From: Nymphaea colorata | Taxonomy: Eukaryota > Streptophyta > Magnoliopsida > Nymphaeales > Nymphaeaceae | Direction of reading: 5' to 3' | Length of the DNA stretch: 64,000 nt | Assembly: GCF_008831285.2 (NCBI RefSeq) | Contig: NC_045147.1 | Span: 20,526,581 to 20,590,580, forward strand | The notes under the pieces: model-generated | What the model saw: the letters and a program-made list of their open reading frames with translations, nothing else | What the model was told of the DNA's origin: nothing | The model's database searches: none | Shown here: positions 11,301 to 22,951 of the stretch, piece after piece | Layout of the letters: each line of letters opens with the position of its first letter | Position numbering within the stretch: the stretch's first letter is position 1 | Program-made: the position numbers and the translations under genes

Positions 11301-13686
11301 GTGCACAACACCACAGGCATAAATGTTAATCAGGTCTTCACGTTCAATCTTAAAGAATCTATAGGTTGTCAATCTTAAGCTAGGCTTCTTTCAAAGTGTC
11401 TTTTGTTCGTAGACTGAGAACCTCCTCTGTTTTCTTGATGCCTTCATCTGGATCATGATCATTGTCTAAATGTGAAGTTTCAAAGAGCAATTAACGTCCC
11501 ACTCAAAAAAGTTGGTTTTTTCTTACATCAATAAATTTTGGCCAAGTCATCAGCACTTGTGGATTTGTGGCCATTTCAACATCAAGGCACATCTTGCCAT
11601 CAGCGTATATTAGAGGCAGAGGCAGAGGCTAACACTAGTGCACCTCGACAACAAAAGCAATCTAATGTAGAAATCTACTGCTTCTACCTGATCAGAATTT
11701 TGACTTCATTTTTCCAATATTCAACTTGAGGATCAATAAAGATGAACTTCCATTAGATGAGAAATGGTTTCCAGTATGATGTTTATGACAAACTGGCCCT
11801 TGACTTATAATTCTGAAATACATGGAAGAACTGGTCGGAAACTTGTTAAGATCGATAAGACTTGTTTAGAAGGATTTGCTTAGGACATTCTCTCAAAGAA
11901 TGTCAAATTAGAAATGTTAAGGGCCAAATATTCAAGCTCACAAACTGCATTATATTGAATCTGATTCAAGAACAACCCAGACATAGATCATATCCCCATT
12001 TACCAACCACTGTTAAACATGGAAGAACCAGATTCTTAGAGCATGATAATGTCTCATGAATGGAAGTGGAAGCTAAAAAATGAATGGTTACCCCTTCTTT
12101 CCGAAAAGGAGATGATAATCTCCATACATGGCATGAACTGTTTATGTGAAAAGTGAGAAAAAGTCTTGACATATCATTATATCGTCTCAAATTTTTCGGA
12201 CGCATTAACAAACCCTTTAATAGAGAAGAGTGCTAACCCTATGAGCAAGCAAACAGTTAAAATACTTATTGAACAAAAGCATAAATAGCAGAAAAAAGGC
12301 CAAGACCAGCAATCTACTTTGCTATCTATAAAATTGTGGTAACGTAAGTAAAATTGGGCGCATTGAAGAAAATCTATGGCAAATGTAAGAAATGTGCATT
12401 TCATGTGGAGAGGAAACTTCCCAGAATCTCGTGGTACCCAAAAGTTATAAAATTTTAAATTTGACAACTAATAATGTTATATGGTGCTTGCTGGATCTTC
12501 ACCCCTTTCTGAAGGATTTTACTGTCATCTTTGTTATTAAGAGAACTCAAACCAGCAGAAATGATACAAAGCTTAAAGGAAATTCAGTCTTGAAAAGATC
12601 CTAATGTTTTGTAGCCATGCAGGGCTAATAAAACTCGCTGGTTCGGAATCTTGTTGAACTCCTATCAAATCTAAATACCTGCTTTTGCAAACTAGCAGTG
12701 CACCAGGACACAACTTAACATCTTGCAGGTGTAGAGCTTTATCGAGGAGAAACGTTTTTTCCGTTAACTAGGGGGTAGGGGCCTTGATCAAGTAAACAAG
12801 AAAGGCATACACGAGTATGAGTTTGGATCACGTTAGCTTTTGTTTGGTCTATATCTACCATGTGTGAAGTAACCAGACAATATATGGTCCAGGCAACAGG
12901 GCATGCCCGATAGTACCACCTCCACCTTATTGGGTAAGCTATAAAACATCATATCACAGAAACTGGAAAATTTTATCACACAATAAAGCGATCTATGTTT
13001 AATGGCATAATAAAATAAAAGAATGAATACTTTGGTGACAGAGACAGGAAAAGATCTGTACCATGTTCATAGTGGAGGCAAACAAATGAACGCAGCAAGG
13101 ACGGAAAAGATAAATCCCATGATCTAAGTTTTGTACCACTTTGCATAATGGAGCTAAAAAGAAATGAGCACAGGAAGGACAAAAACCCATGGCCTTTTCT
13201 ATCTTTCGTTCCCTCTATATTAGCACCAGACAGCTGGTAATAGAAAGCAAATCTTCACCAACCATCACTTTGAGTCAGACCAAGCAACATGTTTTCAACT
13301 CGCTGGACATGCTAATGTATGCTTTCGTTATTTACAACTGTAGGATACACCGGTTCAGCACCCAATTCATCTTTCATCATCATAATCAGACCTCATAAAT
13401 GTACATCAACAAAATCTTGTGCACGGATTCTAAATGTGCGCTGTTAAGTTGTAAACCAGGGGGATTAGGCTGCCACCATTAAAATCTTGAAACAAATTAA
13501 GAAAAAATATGCATAAATTGCGTTTTAAAGCATTTCAACCTATACTCAGCGGAGGAGACAAAGAGAAGGGGAGGGCATGGCGATGAATCTACCATCCCAA
13601 AAACGAGCGTACCATCTTGACGTCCTTGGGTACCTAGGAACCAAATCCCCATCAAACGGCTGGAGGATCTCTAATACGCCGATTAC
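8337..13686. other. Unassigned stretch without recognised gene (apart from repeat member B)
   Basis: Many short frames, none with splice context plus a known domain. The stretch at 8,651-8,992 is open on both strands but carries no motif. Around 10,364 and 10,443 the phrase GTTTAATAA(G/A)TGC occurs twice next to CACTACAACATTTATTG; this is suggestive of a small DNA transposon but unproven. Copy 2 counterpart: 45,674-51,010. Confidence 0.4.
11320..11612. repeat. Diverged dispersed repeat, member B (copy 1)
   Basis: Paralogue of 8,107-8,336. On the minus strand part of it reads MCLDVEMATNPQVLMTWPKF and later ETSHLDNDHDPDEGIKKTEE, which could be exon remnants, but I cannot name a family. Copy 2 counterpart: about 48,645-48,934. 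Confidence 0.75.
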
Positions 13687-13848
13687 CTCGCTGGTCTCCA
13701 GCTTGCTCTTCTTCGCACGCAGCGTGATCTTACCGTCCTTCTCCTCGAAATTGAGGGAGCCATAGGAGGAGACCTTGAAGCCCGATCACGTCTAGGGTGT
13801 AGGTGAGGCGGGTCACGAACTTGTTCTTCTCGAACTCCGGCGGGGCAT
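13687..13848 (-). pseudogene. First coding exon of an unidentified gene, copy 1
   Basis: Minus-strand exon from ATG (13,848) to a donor (GAG/GTAATC at 13,687/13,686), preceded by a CT-rich leader as in plant 5'UTRs. The length, 162 nt, is a whole number of codons, but the reading is in pieces: PPEFEKNKFVTRLTYTLDVIG in one frame and SYGSLNFEEKDGKITLRAKK then SKLETSE in another. A missing base near the start and an extra G after the codons for VI explain both shifts. The sequence has clear protein-like codon structure, but I do not recognise the family. Confidence 0.5.
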
Positions 13849-13886
13849 CTTGCTGACGCCCTAAACCTTTCTTGAAAAACCAAAAT

Positions 13887-13937
13887 GAGATGGGGAGAGA
13901 GAGCACACGCACGGGGGAGAGAGAGAGAGAGTGTGTG
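13887..13937. repeat. GA-rich minisatellite with CACACGCACG unit, copy 1
   Basis: One GGGGAGAGAGAGCACACGCACG-type unit followed by a (GA)n and GTGTGTGG tail, in the CT-rich leader of the exon at 13,687-13,848. Confidence 0.8.
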
Positions 13938-14639
13938 GGAGTTCCTGTAACCGCCAACGAGAGCTCCTAACCGCCACTCGCACGTCCAGCGGCCTGAACT
14001 GGGTGGTGTCTGCCAAATTTAATTGAAACAGAAGGCGAACGAAAAGTCATTTGCGAGGGCCAAATCAGAAGGAAAAAAAAGTTCATGAATCAATATTTTC
14101 TTTAAAATCCAATTTATACATCGGTTCGGTCTCTAACTTGTTCGCGTTTCAATATTTCTACAAGTTTTCGAGTTTAAACCTTTAACTTATTTTACCAACT
14201 CATCTTACTTCTCTCTCTCTCTCTCTCTCAATTGTAATCCCATTCAACAGTCCTAAGTGCTTTAGATATTGTTTAATGTGCAAATAAAATATTCAAATTG
14301 TTTAATAATCAACGCCTAAGTTTTTTGGCTTAACATACCCATCTTAATTTTCAAATATATAGTTTTAATATCAATTTTTATGGTATTAAAACTAAAAAAG
14401 ATTCATATAATTTGTTTTTGTAAGAACTGTGGGTAGGACGGCTGGTCCCGGTGAGGACGAAGACTTGGAGACGGTCAATGAATTGGCCGAGAGCGAGGAT
14501 GGGCATGGAGATGGCTAGAGGAGCGAGACGGAGGACGAACGGGAGGGAGAAGAGGTATTGATGATATTGATGATAAGTAATGTTATTATCCTTGTATAGA
14601 ATCTAATTGGTCTGATTCATGTGCTGATTCCTTTTGTAG

Positions 14640-15883
14640 GCAATGAAAGTGATCAGCATGAGGATCCTTTGTTGTCTGCCTTTGGGATTAACTTTTTAGA
14701 ACATGATTAACTTTGTAGAACAGTTTACACACAGATACAGGGTAGAATTCTTCATCTTCCAAAAGTATCTGCACATTACAGATTTGCCTCATTTTTGCTG
14801 TAATTCTGTATATGGTAACACAAATTAGAGGTGTACTGACCTTTTAAATTCTTTTGTTTTGGGGTTTCTGTTCAAACTTGTCTTTGGCAATGGGGAATCA
14901 GTTATGCCACGAAATGGCCTTTGGAAGATAGACCAAACGGTGCTTATTTTTCATATATATATATGTATACTTGTAATTTTCTATAGAGCTCCTTGTTTCA
15001 AGTTAATCTTAGTTTTTTGATAGGCATTTGTTGTGTTCAGCAAATGCTTCAACCGCTAACATCAAAAGATGGGCCATCGTTAGTATTTCTGCAAGTTGTG
15101 ACACAAGGAATCTTGTTGGGGTGCTTATTAGCAGTGCCAAGAACAAGGGAATTGTAAGTTGCAGTTATTAACACTTACAGAAATTGTTAGTTCCTGCATC
15201 ACGCTGCTATTACGTTTACCAATATTGTCTTTGTTGTCAGGTTCTTGTGTATTATCCTTGGTTGCAGATAATCTCTTCTTTTGCTAAAAAAAAACGGTTA
15301 TATCTTCATATTATTGCACAACCTAACTGTTATAATTGAGGAAAATCCTAAAAGTCTTAATGCCTCAGCTCATGGTCGAGTCAAGAACATGTTCGAGTTC
15401 CTTCAATCCGAATTGTCAGAGAAGCCAGAATTTTGCTTTGTGTTATATCATATCTAAAACAAAAAATTCATGCACCTATGGTAGCATCTCTCAGTACAAT
15501 TCCTCAAGACTTCCCTTCATTTTGTCTACGCCATTGAAACATGTCTATGATTGTCGCTATGGATAAGTGTAGTGTTGTTTCTTTGTGACTTTAGGTCAAT
15601 GAAGAGAAAAAGCCTTGTTCGGTTTGGCATTCCAACACAATGTGTAGCACCACTCAGAAGATTGGTAATCTATATCTCACTGATGTTAAAGATCAATCCC
15701 AAGGTAAAGACAATCTTGTTTTTATTTATGTTTTTGTATTACTATTATCTCTTATTTACCTTAAAATTCATTTTTAACATTATGGTAACATTGTTTAATT
15801 TCATATGCTAACAAAACCAGCTTGGTGGAACCAATTCCTTGCCTGCAATTGAAGACAGACCATCGATTCCAATAATTTTCATC
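14640..15883 (+). pseudogene. AGO4-clade Argonaute pseudogene, copy 1 (MID region, truncated)
   Basis: Plus-strand exons with normal splice sites: from 14,640 (ATP-rich leader then EDPLLSAFGINF and QGRILHLPKVS), a GNGESVMPRNGLWKID stretch near 14,885-14,950, 15,024-15,153 (IKRWAIVSISASCDTRNLV), an exon from about 15,241 (IEENPKSLNASAHGRVKNMF, KPKFLLC), 15,595-15,703 (WKRKSLVRFGIPTQCVAP, LMLKINPK) and from 15,816 (LGGTNSLPAIEDRPSIPIIF). The order matches the linker, MID and start of PIWI of plant AGO4/6/9 proteins, which bind 24-nt siRNAs for RNA-directed DNA methylation. Copy 1 lacks the PAZ exons (deleted at 14,557) and has one-base deletions near 15,054 and 15,601. The PIWI catalytic part is absent: the match ends at 15,883, where the 36-bp repeat begins. 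Confidence 0.85.
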
Positions 15884-15919
15884 ATCACTAAGTGCACAAG
15901 ATATTTGCAGAGGAACAAA
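15884..15919. repeat. 36-bp direct repeat, left end of the copy-1-specific segment
   Basis: ATCACTAAGTGCACAAGATA... (36 bp) is repeated perfectly at 22,916-22,951. Copy 2 has it once (35 bp matching, 54,202-54,236). The Argonaute match ends exactly at its left edge. Confidence 0.97.
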
Positions 15920-15936
15920 TTGAATCAAATGCTGCT

Positions 15937-16138
15937 TTTCTAATATAGGACTTGGATAACACCACATGATTTTTGTACTTAATGTTTAAAATTATTGTTT
16001 TCGTTCAAATGCTGCTAAAATGTTTAGAAAACATTAGCCAGCCACATCATTTTGGCACATTTAATTCAAACTACAAGAATTGTGTATCCCGTTAACAGTA
16101 CTTTTGTTGTAAACATTCTTTAACCGTTTCATAGTTGT
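15937..16138. repeat. Dispersed ~200-bp repeat, member 1
   Basis: From CTAATATAGGACTTGGATAA to CCGTTTCATAGTTGTA, almost identical to 26,541-26,746. Non-coding. Confidence 0.93.
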
Positions 16139-16749
16139 ACATGCGTCGAAGATGCTGCTCTTGCATTCATATTGAAGTAAAATATGCATGTGAAATTGTG
16201 AAGTCTCCCTGTCCCCTCTATGTAAGATAGAAACATAGACACTATAAAGAAGACAAAAGGAAATGATGGTCACCAAGGAATTCGTTGTTGTGGAGGCCCT
16301 TTGCATCATCTAATAACAATTTCAGGATCCCGCAAACCATGTTTTCTCCTTCTTCTTGTCTGTTTCTCGTCTCTGTGAGTGATGCATCGAATGGTGAACG
16401 GATACATATCATTATGTACATCCATCTATCTATTCTATCTCTTTGATTCCATAGTCAATGAGATCCGAAAAGGGGTCGGATTGTGGCCGTCTGGTCAAGA
16501 TGACCATTTTCTTCTTCTTCTCACCGTACGTAATCTTAAGATTGTCCACGTTTCAAGGCCTATAGAATCATAATCAAGATCCAACAACATTTGGATCCAA
16601 ATTGCATTAGGTTAGGGTGTGAGGGATATTGGAGCAGATAAAAGGTTATTATAATTACATATCATTTTCAAGAAGAAGGGATCACAAGAACTGTTTTGGG
16701 GAACTCTCTGGTAGTTTAGTAAATTGACACCTAGACAGTCCAGAAAAGC

Positions 16750-16976
16750 TGGTCGATCCACGTTCAAAATGCTTTTACTAGTTAAGTAATAATAATATTT
16801 TCTAGTATAGGACTTGGAAAACACGGTATGATTTTTGTACTTAATATTTAAAATCATTGTTTCCGTTCACATGCTGCTAAAATGTTTAGAAAACATTAGC
16901 CAGCCAAATCATTTTGGCACATTTAATTCAAACTAAAAGAATGTATATACCGTTAACAGTAATTTCTTTTGTAATT
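16750..16976. repeat. Dispersed repeat, member 2 (diverged)
   Basis: Aligns with 26,497-26,725 (GTCGATCCA-GTTCAAAATG, then TATAGGACTTGGA, GCTGCTAAAATGTTTAGAAA, ACATTAGCCAGCCA) with scattered substitutions. Confidence 0.85.
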
Positions 16977-17384
16977 AGACAGGTTTAATCAGAGTCAATA
17001 GATAATGGGAAGCATGATTATGCTTCATTTCGGCTTTCATTCCAGACATAGGCCTTAATTTCGTACTTTCCTCAAAGATTTTATCCTTTGGACGTGGAAC
17101 AACGAGGTGCGTTACAAGGCTGATGTTTATTAGTTTTTTCATGGTCAAGAACTTTGTGAAATTCAAAAATCCTTCAATAGGCATTCATGGGTTCTATTTT
17201 CCTCAATTATAAGACATGAAGTTATCCAAAGTTCATAAAATCTAGAGAAATAGTTAAGTGCGTGTATATGTCCATTCCGTCCCCATTTCAAAGACTAGTT
17301 ATATTAAATGAACAGAAAAAAAATGGGATTAGAGCTTTTGTATGTTTTATTCTTGGGTATTGAAGTTTAGGTTCTTATTTCTAT

Positions 17385-17545
17385 GATATACCGGTGACGA
17401 TTACAACCGCTACAGATCTAACGCGGTGATCTTTTGAACCGGCATAGACCTATTGCAGTGAGGCCCCGCGCCGCTAAAGATGATTTATACCGGTGACGAT
17501 CATATCACCGCTATAGACCTACAGCAGTGGCTTTCACCACCAGTA
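17385..17545. repeat. Second CACCG/CGGTG motif cluster inside the copy-1-specific segment
   Basis: The same motif type recurs here (TATACCGGTGACGATTAC, ATCACCGCTATAGACCTA, ACCGGCATAGACCTATTGC) about 10 kb from the first array. It belongs to the segment missing from copy 2, so this cluster arrived or was lost with that segment. Confidence 0.45.
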
Positions 17546-19194
17546 TATCCTACTATAACTGAAAGCAAATTCGCCGTCCTACACGCCCAGTATTCGTTTG
17601 TGGGGCAGCCCAAGTGCACATCAAGCCTACGGCCCTACGCCTCGGGTTACTGCTCTGGTCCCCATCTCTCTCTATTTTTTAGGTTTTTATCCGTCTATCT
17701 TTTAAACCAATTTTGGTGTCATACACTACTAGTATTCATTTGAGGCGCCCCATGCACGCACATCAAGCCTGCACCTCAGGTTATCACTCGGGTCCCCATC
17801 TCACTCTCTGTCTCTCTTTTGTGATTAAAGCTTTTATCCGTCTATTTCTTTTATCATATAGCTATACTTTTGCTTTGTTTACTTTTTTTTTTTCTCAGCA
17901 ACATGGTAGAATTTAGCTAGCATAGGATTTATTCAACGTTGTATGTTGAATCAAATCTTGAAATTTCACAAGCTTAGCACATCGCTTCACCTTGTTGCAC
18001 TTGACGATATTGTATAATACTATGAATTGCCGGATAAAATTTGAAAGTACAACCAAATCAATGAAATTGGGCAAATGTCCAAAAAAATTCTATGCGCAGA
18101 AGAAGACCTTGACAATAACTCAAATCCAAGCAAACAATTAAATACTAAAATAACATAAGAAATTTACCTCTCCACATAATCAGGCTCTCTTCTCCCCTTC
18201 TTTTGGGTAGCAAGATCAGGGTTAGGCAGAACCCTTCCAAATTATACCAACATAGCAGCACCCTGGAGCATTGCTGTAAGAATTGGTCTAAACCAGCATG
18301 AATTGGCGAATAGACTCAATCAGATGCAAGGGTCAAGTCCAAGAGTATACAAAATCCACCAATTTTCTGCATAATGGCTTTGACTTGGGAGTGAATCAGC
18401 CAATACAGACAGAATCACCCATCATTTAGCCCATCTCCAAGGATGCACTTACAACAGAAAAGAAAACAATATTTGAACAATTTTACAAATACACATGTAC
18501 ATTCCATAAAAAAAGAGCACAAACAAAACCCTTATAGTTTTTTTGCCAAAAAAGGAAAAGAAAGGAGAAAGGAAAAGCACAAGCTCAAACACAAAGCTTG
18601 GATCATCATAAAAGCCAAAATCTCACCAATGGCTAAAAACCTTTCTATTTGAAACCCAAAAAGAAAGGCAAAGTTGTGAATCCAAGTCGATAGAAACCCA
18701 AACAGAAAAATGAAATCTCCTATATGTTCAAATCACTTCAAATATGATTACAAATGCATTGTAGTTTGATACGTTGAGATATTTGATATGCTTGTTTTTT
18801 TTTTACTTGTTCTTATAAGACGACTGATATATTGAAAATTGATTTCTCTAAAGTGAGTATGATTTCATATTAATTTTTTGAAATTTTTATTACATTTGTT
18901 TCCTATTTTTATTTGAATAATTTTCTAAAATTAAAAGCACATTCCTTAGTTAACTAAATTCACAAAAAATTCAACCGATTCATTGAATCAATAGCCCATC
19001 CATTTCAATTAACCCACTTATCGAGCTCTTGACCCTCTTCAACTTGCAGCCCTTACATCCAAAATCCTAGCCAAGTGGACGAAGCACTTGACATGCATCT
19101 CCCCTTGCACTTGCAGTTTGTGATGTTCATCATTTTACTAAATAATGTAAATCTTCCATTATTTTGCTTTTAATAGGCATAGATGCTAGATTAA

Positions 19195-19312
19195 CTTTTG
19201 TTGTAAATATTCTTTTACCTGTTTTATAGTTGTAAGGTATCATGACAGAAGTAACACAAACATCAAATCATCCCATACCTAATAGAACATAAATGCCAGA
19301 ATAAAGATATAA
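19195..19312. repeat. Dispersed repeat, member 3 (right-hand part only)
   Basis: Matches 26,706-26,818: TTTTGTTGTAAA-ATTCTTT, TTATAGTTGTAAG, ATCATGACAGAAGTAA, AACATCAAATCATCCCATA and AATGCCAGAAT. It continues the family to the right of where members 1 and 2 stop. Confidence 0.85.
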
Positions 19313-19704
19313 CAAGCTATGACTGGATTGGATATAAGAGCTGCAAGATTCCTTGATAACATTAAATGACCTTGATTGTGAACAGCTGTGTGAGCTGCAG
19401 TACTCCTAAACTCACTACATTGGACATGGTCCTCTCTGAATGTTGAGTCAAACTCTCTTGATGCTGCAATGATCGATCAAAGGTGATTGTGAAAAGTAGT
19501 AATCAGAGGTGAAGATAAGACAGACACAGAATTAAATTACTTCATCTTGCCAAACAACTTCTGAATATGTGAGGTGTCATGGACAGCCTAAGTTAAGAAC
19601 TAATTCCGTAGAGATTTGAAATGTAGCAACAGCGAGACACAAAAACCAGTGTGATGAGATGAAGCTGGCTAATGCATAGGCATGTACATGTACAGAGTTC
19701 TCAC

Positions 19705-20647
19705 CTTGCCAGCATGAACCATGCACAGCTTCAGCCAGTGCAATACCACCCTCACCATTATTACAGCTGAAAAAAGAAACAAATGAGACCGATATTTCCA
19801 ACTCTGGAGCAGATAAATGTTGAAAAATATATACCTTGGCGTCAAACCCAATCCTCCAATCAATGCGGCACAAAGATCCACTCATAATGTCTCCACAAAG
19901 GTTTCGCATCATCAACACATCAAAAAGAGAAGGATTTTTCACAAGCTGGACGTACAGATCACTGAATTAACGTTCATTTAAGCCACACAATGAAAGTTTC
20001 CACTCAACTCAGAGTAACTAAGGTACAATGCAAATCAATTTTAAGAAACTAAGAGATGGCTTGATTAAAAACAAGCAAATATGCAGTGTATAAATAGAAT
20101 ATGAACATTTTTGTTTTCATCATCATAGAATTAGTAACCATATATAGCATACCATCATACAGCAATTATCAATGGTGACTTCCTCATAATTGATCTCTGG
20201 ATACTTTTCTGCTACCTCTCGGTAGCACTGCAACCAAAGAGAATGGAAAGCTAAGTGAGGTCAAGAGAGAAATCATCATCTCGAAATGGAAAGCAAATAT
20301 AAATGTACCTTAAGAAAAAGTCCATCAGTCTTCCTCCTATTGCTGGCTTTGTGTATGGGGGAAACTTTTTTTCTTCCATGGGTTTTACCATAGTGGAAAG
20401 CATATTCTGCAAATGTCAGACTAGCTTGTCTGGTAATGATTTTGAGACTTTCAACAACACCTCTAACAACCTGATTACAAAAGAAAAAACTAACTGAAAA
20501 GCTCGAAAAAGAGGGCAATAGAAGAACAAGAGATTGGCATTGCTCAACAAAATTACCTGATGCTCCAGGCCGCTGTACTCTCCTTCCTCGTTCTAACGAA
20601 TTGCCAGAAGATCAACATCATCATATCGGATTTTGTAAGCAGTAAAC
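19705..20647 (-). pseudogene. NAD-dependent isocitrate dehydrogenase catalytic-subunit (IDH5-type) pseudogene, partial
   Basis: Five consecutive minus-strand exons with consensus splice sites: 20,647-20,557 (YKIRYDDVDLLAIR, TAG, NEEGEYSGLEHQ), 20,470-20,309 (VVRGVVESLKIITRQASL, THGRKKVSPIHKA, KTDGLFLK), 20,227-20,153 ([25 protein letters not shown]), 19,945-19,835 (VKNPSLFDVLMMRNLCGDIM, then the frame changes to ALIGGLGLTP) and 19,766-19,705 (GEGGIALAEAVHGS). This is the order of plant mitochondrial NAD-IDH catalytic subunits, which oxidise isocitrate in the TCA cycle. Disabling changes: Glu-to-stop in the substrate-contact IREN motif, an extra G shifting frame in exon 4, and about 11 bp missing after AVHGS in exon 5. 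N-terminal exons and the last exon were not found. Introns are kept, so it derives from genomic DNA. Confidence 0.92.
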
Positions 20648-22915
20648 CTGAATTAGATGGGTGGCATGAATCAAGGATTGCAGTTTAAAAAATTGAAATC
20701 AATGTGGGAAAAAGAGATTAATTGAACAACAAAATTAACTCCAGCAATTAGATGTAACGGCACAAACAACATATAAAAGACCACTTCACTATGTTTGTCA
20801 ACTGACAAGGATCTTTATATATAAAAGGGAAACTCTTCATCCACTTGTACATTTTTATGGTACAGTAATAAGAGGAGATATTTGCACGTTACTAGTTTGT
20901 GATTTGCCTTTTCTTCAAAGAAGCTTTTTGCTCAAGTAAATATCTACCAAAAATAACCATCGTACATATACATAGATATGTACATAAAGGGAGAGAGAGA
21001 GTAAACCCCAGGTTTCGGTAATCCACATATTGAAAAGATGATCCAAAGTGTCACAACAACTTAGTTCCAAGTCTACCTTCCACTGACATTCAACACTTTT
21101 TCTATTTCCTATGGATTAGCTATGGCAAACCTGAATATTCGGGAATAGCAATAAAATTATAAATGGAGAAGAACCAAAACCATGCAAAAGTGATCACTTC
21201 TGTGTCATTTGATGTTTACCTCCATTTAAAAGCCTATACCAATTGTGCTAATTTCATCATCATTGGAAACTACAAATGGTAAGCAATTCAGAACAGGCAA
21301 CACTCATCATATTTCAAGAGTAAAATGTGAGAGAAGCAGAAAAGAAATAAGACGTACATGTGCTTGAATTTTCTGAATCCATATTCTATTTTGCCTTCTA
21401 TCATCTTCATGGGTCCAGATCTAATCATGGTCCTTTCAGAGTGAGAACAATCCCTCTACTTTTCACTCTCAAATGACCAATTCTTGGAAAAGCTTCTATC
21501 AAATTAAACAGCCAAACCAAGAATCAACGAAATTGATGTATCAACATATATCCATAACAAAGCAGAATAAAAAAGGATAGAATAAAGAAAGCTTGTAGAG
21601 AAAGTAACTATACCGGAACACTCCAATGGAGAACCACCCACATGACCATGTGCATGCAAGAACTCCTTCAACACCATCTCCTTGCAACTTTTCCATGCTT
21701 CAAACACCACTTCCTGCATGATTTCAATTTCCAAACGTCCATCACAGACTTGAAAGAATTTCCCTCCCGCAAATATCACCCAATATAATGACCTGTTACC
21801 CGGGCCATGTAAGCGGGTTCATCAAAAAGCGGCAAGATTTTAGCTGGGTTGATCTTGCAAATGTAAACATTCAAATATTGAGAGAGAGAGAGAGAGAAGA
21901 ATTACCTCTTCTCGACTTACCTACAAGGGTCTTAACATGAAGAAAAGAAGAAACCAAGAGTATAAGGCCTTTGATAAAATCTTCAGGACACTCATCGTCT
22001 AAAAGCTTGCCAACAACTGAAGGAGCATTTGCAGGATTCACCACCCATCAAGAATATATATATTCTTGATCAACTGAAACTTACATGCAACAGCACATGC
22101 CAACTGAAAGAATGTATGCATAATACTCTAGGGAGACTAAAAGCAGGGCTAATAGACAAGCCATTGCTAAGTAGCCACATGTTGGTCCATTCATTGGCAC
22201 ATTCAAGCCTGACAACAGCCTCATCTATAGAGCTCTAATTTGGCCCCCAGTGCCTACAAAGAGTTGGATGAACTTCATGTACATCCAAAATGCCAATGAT
22301 TTATGATTAGGCAAAACAAGACATTTGACAACCATATCCTACAATAACGAGATTCCTACAAAGATTGCTTTTAAACCTGTGAACAACCAAATCTAGTAAA
22401 CTCTTGGAGGATAGCCTCATCTTATGTTCCCCAAGGGACAGATTTATTGGAAACAAGCTTGCAGTTGTTTCGTTGAAATAAAAAGATCAAGTAAAGAAAA
22501 AATAAGAAAAACACACTCTCTCTATGCCCATGAAATCTACACAACATGCCCACCATGGCAAAGGCAAATCACCCCCCCCCCCCCGTTCACACATGTAAGT
22601 TATAGTCCATGCATTGCCTCCCATTCCGAAGCATGTACAGCTTCCAGTAACATAAACCAGTTCTTTGCAAATAGATAATTGGTGTTATCCCCAAGTTCTT
22701 TCATTTGGAAAAGAAACGTACTAAATCATTATGCAGGCAGTTTTTTGCAAAATAGACAAACTTCCCTTTGTAAACGCACAGAGCATTTGGTTGTCATTTC
22801 AACTGTCTTACCTTGAGTCGCACCAGTGAACCCATCAAATGCCAGGTTACCAGGAGGTGCGTTAAGATGCACAAGCTAGGTAACAGTCACTGAGTTAGTC
22901 TGTAGAAAACAAAAA
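20648..22915. other. Unassigned stretch upstream of the IDH pseudogene
   Basis: The expected IDH exons (KVGLKGPMATP, LNLTLRKEL) were looked for on the minus strand and not found. A minus frame at 21,504-21,779 includes FFQVCDGRLEIEIMQEVVFE and ACMHGHV-like GGSPLECSG wording before a GGTATAG that could be a donor; it may be an exon of another gene, but I cannot name it. A (GA)n run is at 21,876-21,898 and a C14 run near 22,570. Confidence 0.35.
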
Positions 22916-22951
22916 ATCACTAAGTGCACAAGATATTTGCAGAGGAACAAA
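22916..22951. repeat. 36-bp direct repeat, right end of the copy-1-specific segment
   Basis: Perfect copy of 15,884-15,919. Immediately after it, sequence collinear with copy 2 resumes (AATAAATCTTAAGTGCACA at 22,951 and 54,235). Confidence 0.97.

Larger units (their letters stand above)
16139..19704. other. Unassigned stretch within the copy-1-specific segment
   Basis: Apart from the repeat members and the CACCG cluster, no gene is recognised. Short plus frames at 17,480-17,743 and 17,713-17,916 cover two diverged copies of a CCTC(A/G)GGTTA-C(T/A)C-GGTCCCCATCTC phrase (17,640 and 17,771). Confidence 0.4.
15920..22915. other. Copy-1-specific ~7.0-kb segment
   Basis: Present in copy 1 only. 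Repeat-to-repeat length is 7,032 bp. It contains an IDH pseudogene (19,705-20,647), a CACCG motif cluster (17,385-17,545), members of a dispersed repeat (15,937, 16,750, 19,195) and a C14 run near 22,570. The ends show no LTRs, no terminal inverted repeats and no poly-A. Either it was inserted with a 36-bp flanking duplication, or it is ancestral and copy 2 lost it by recombination between the repeats. Confidence 0.85.
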
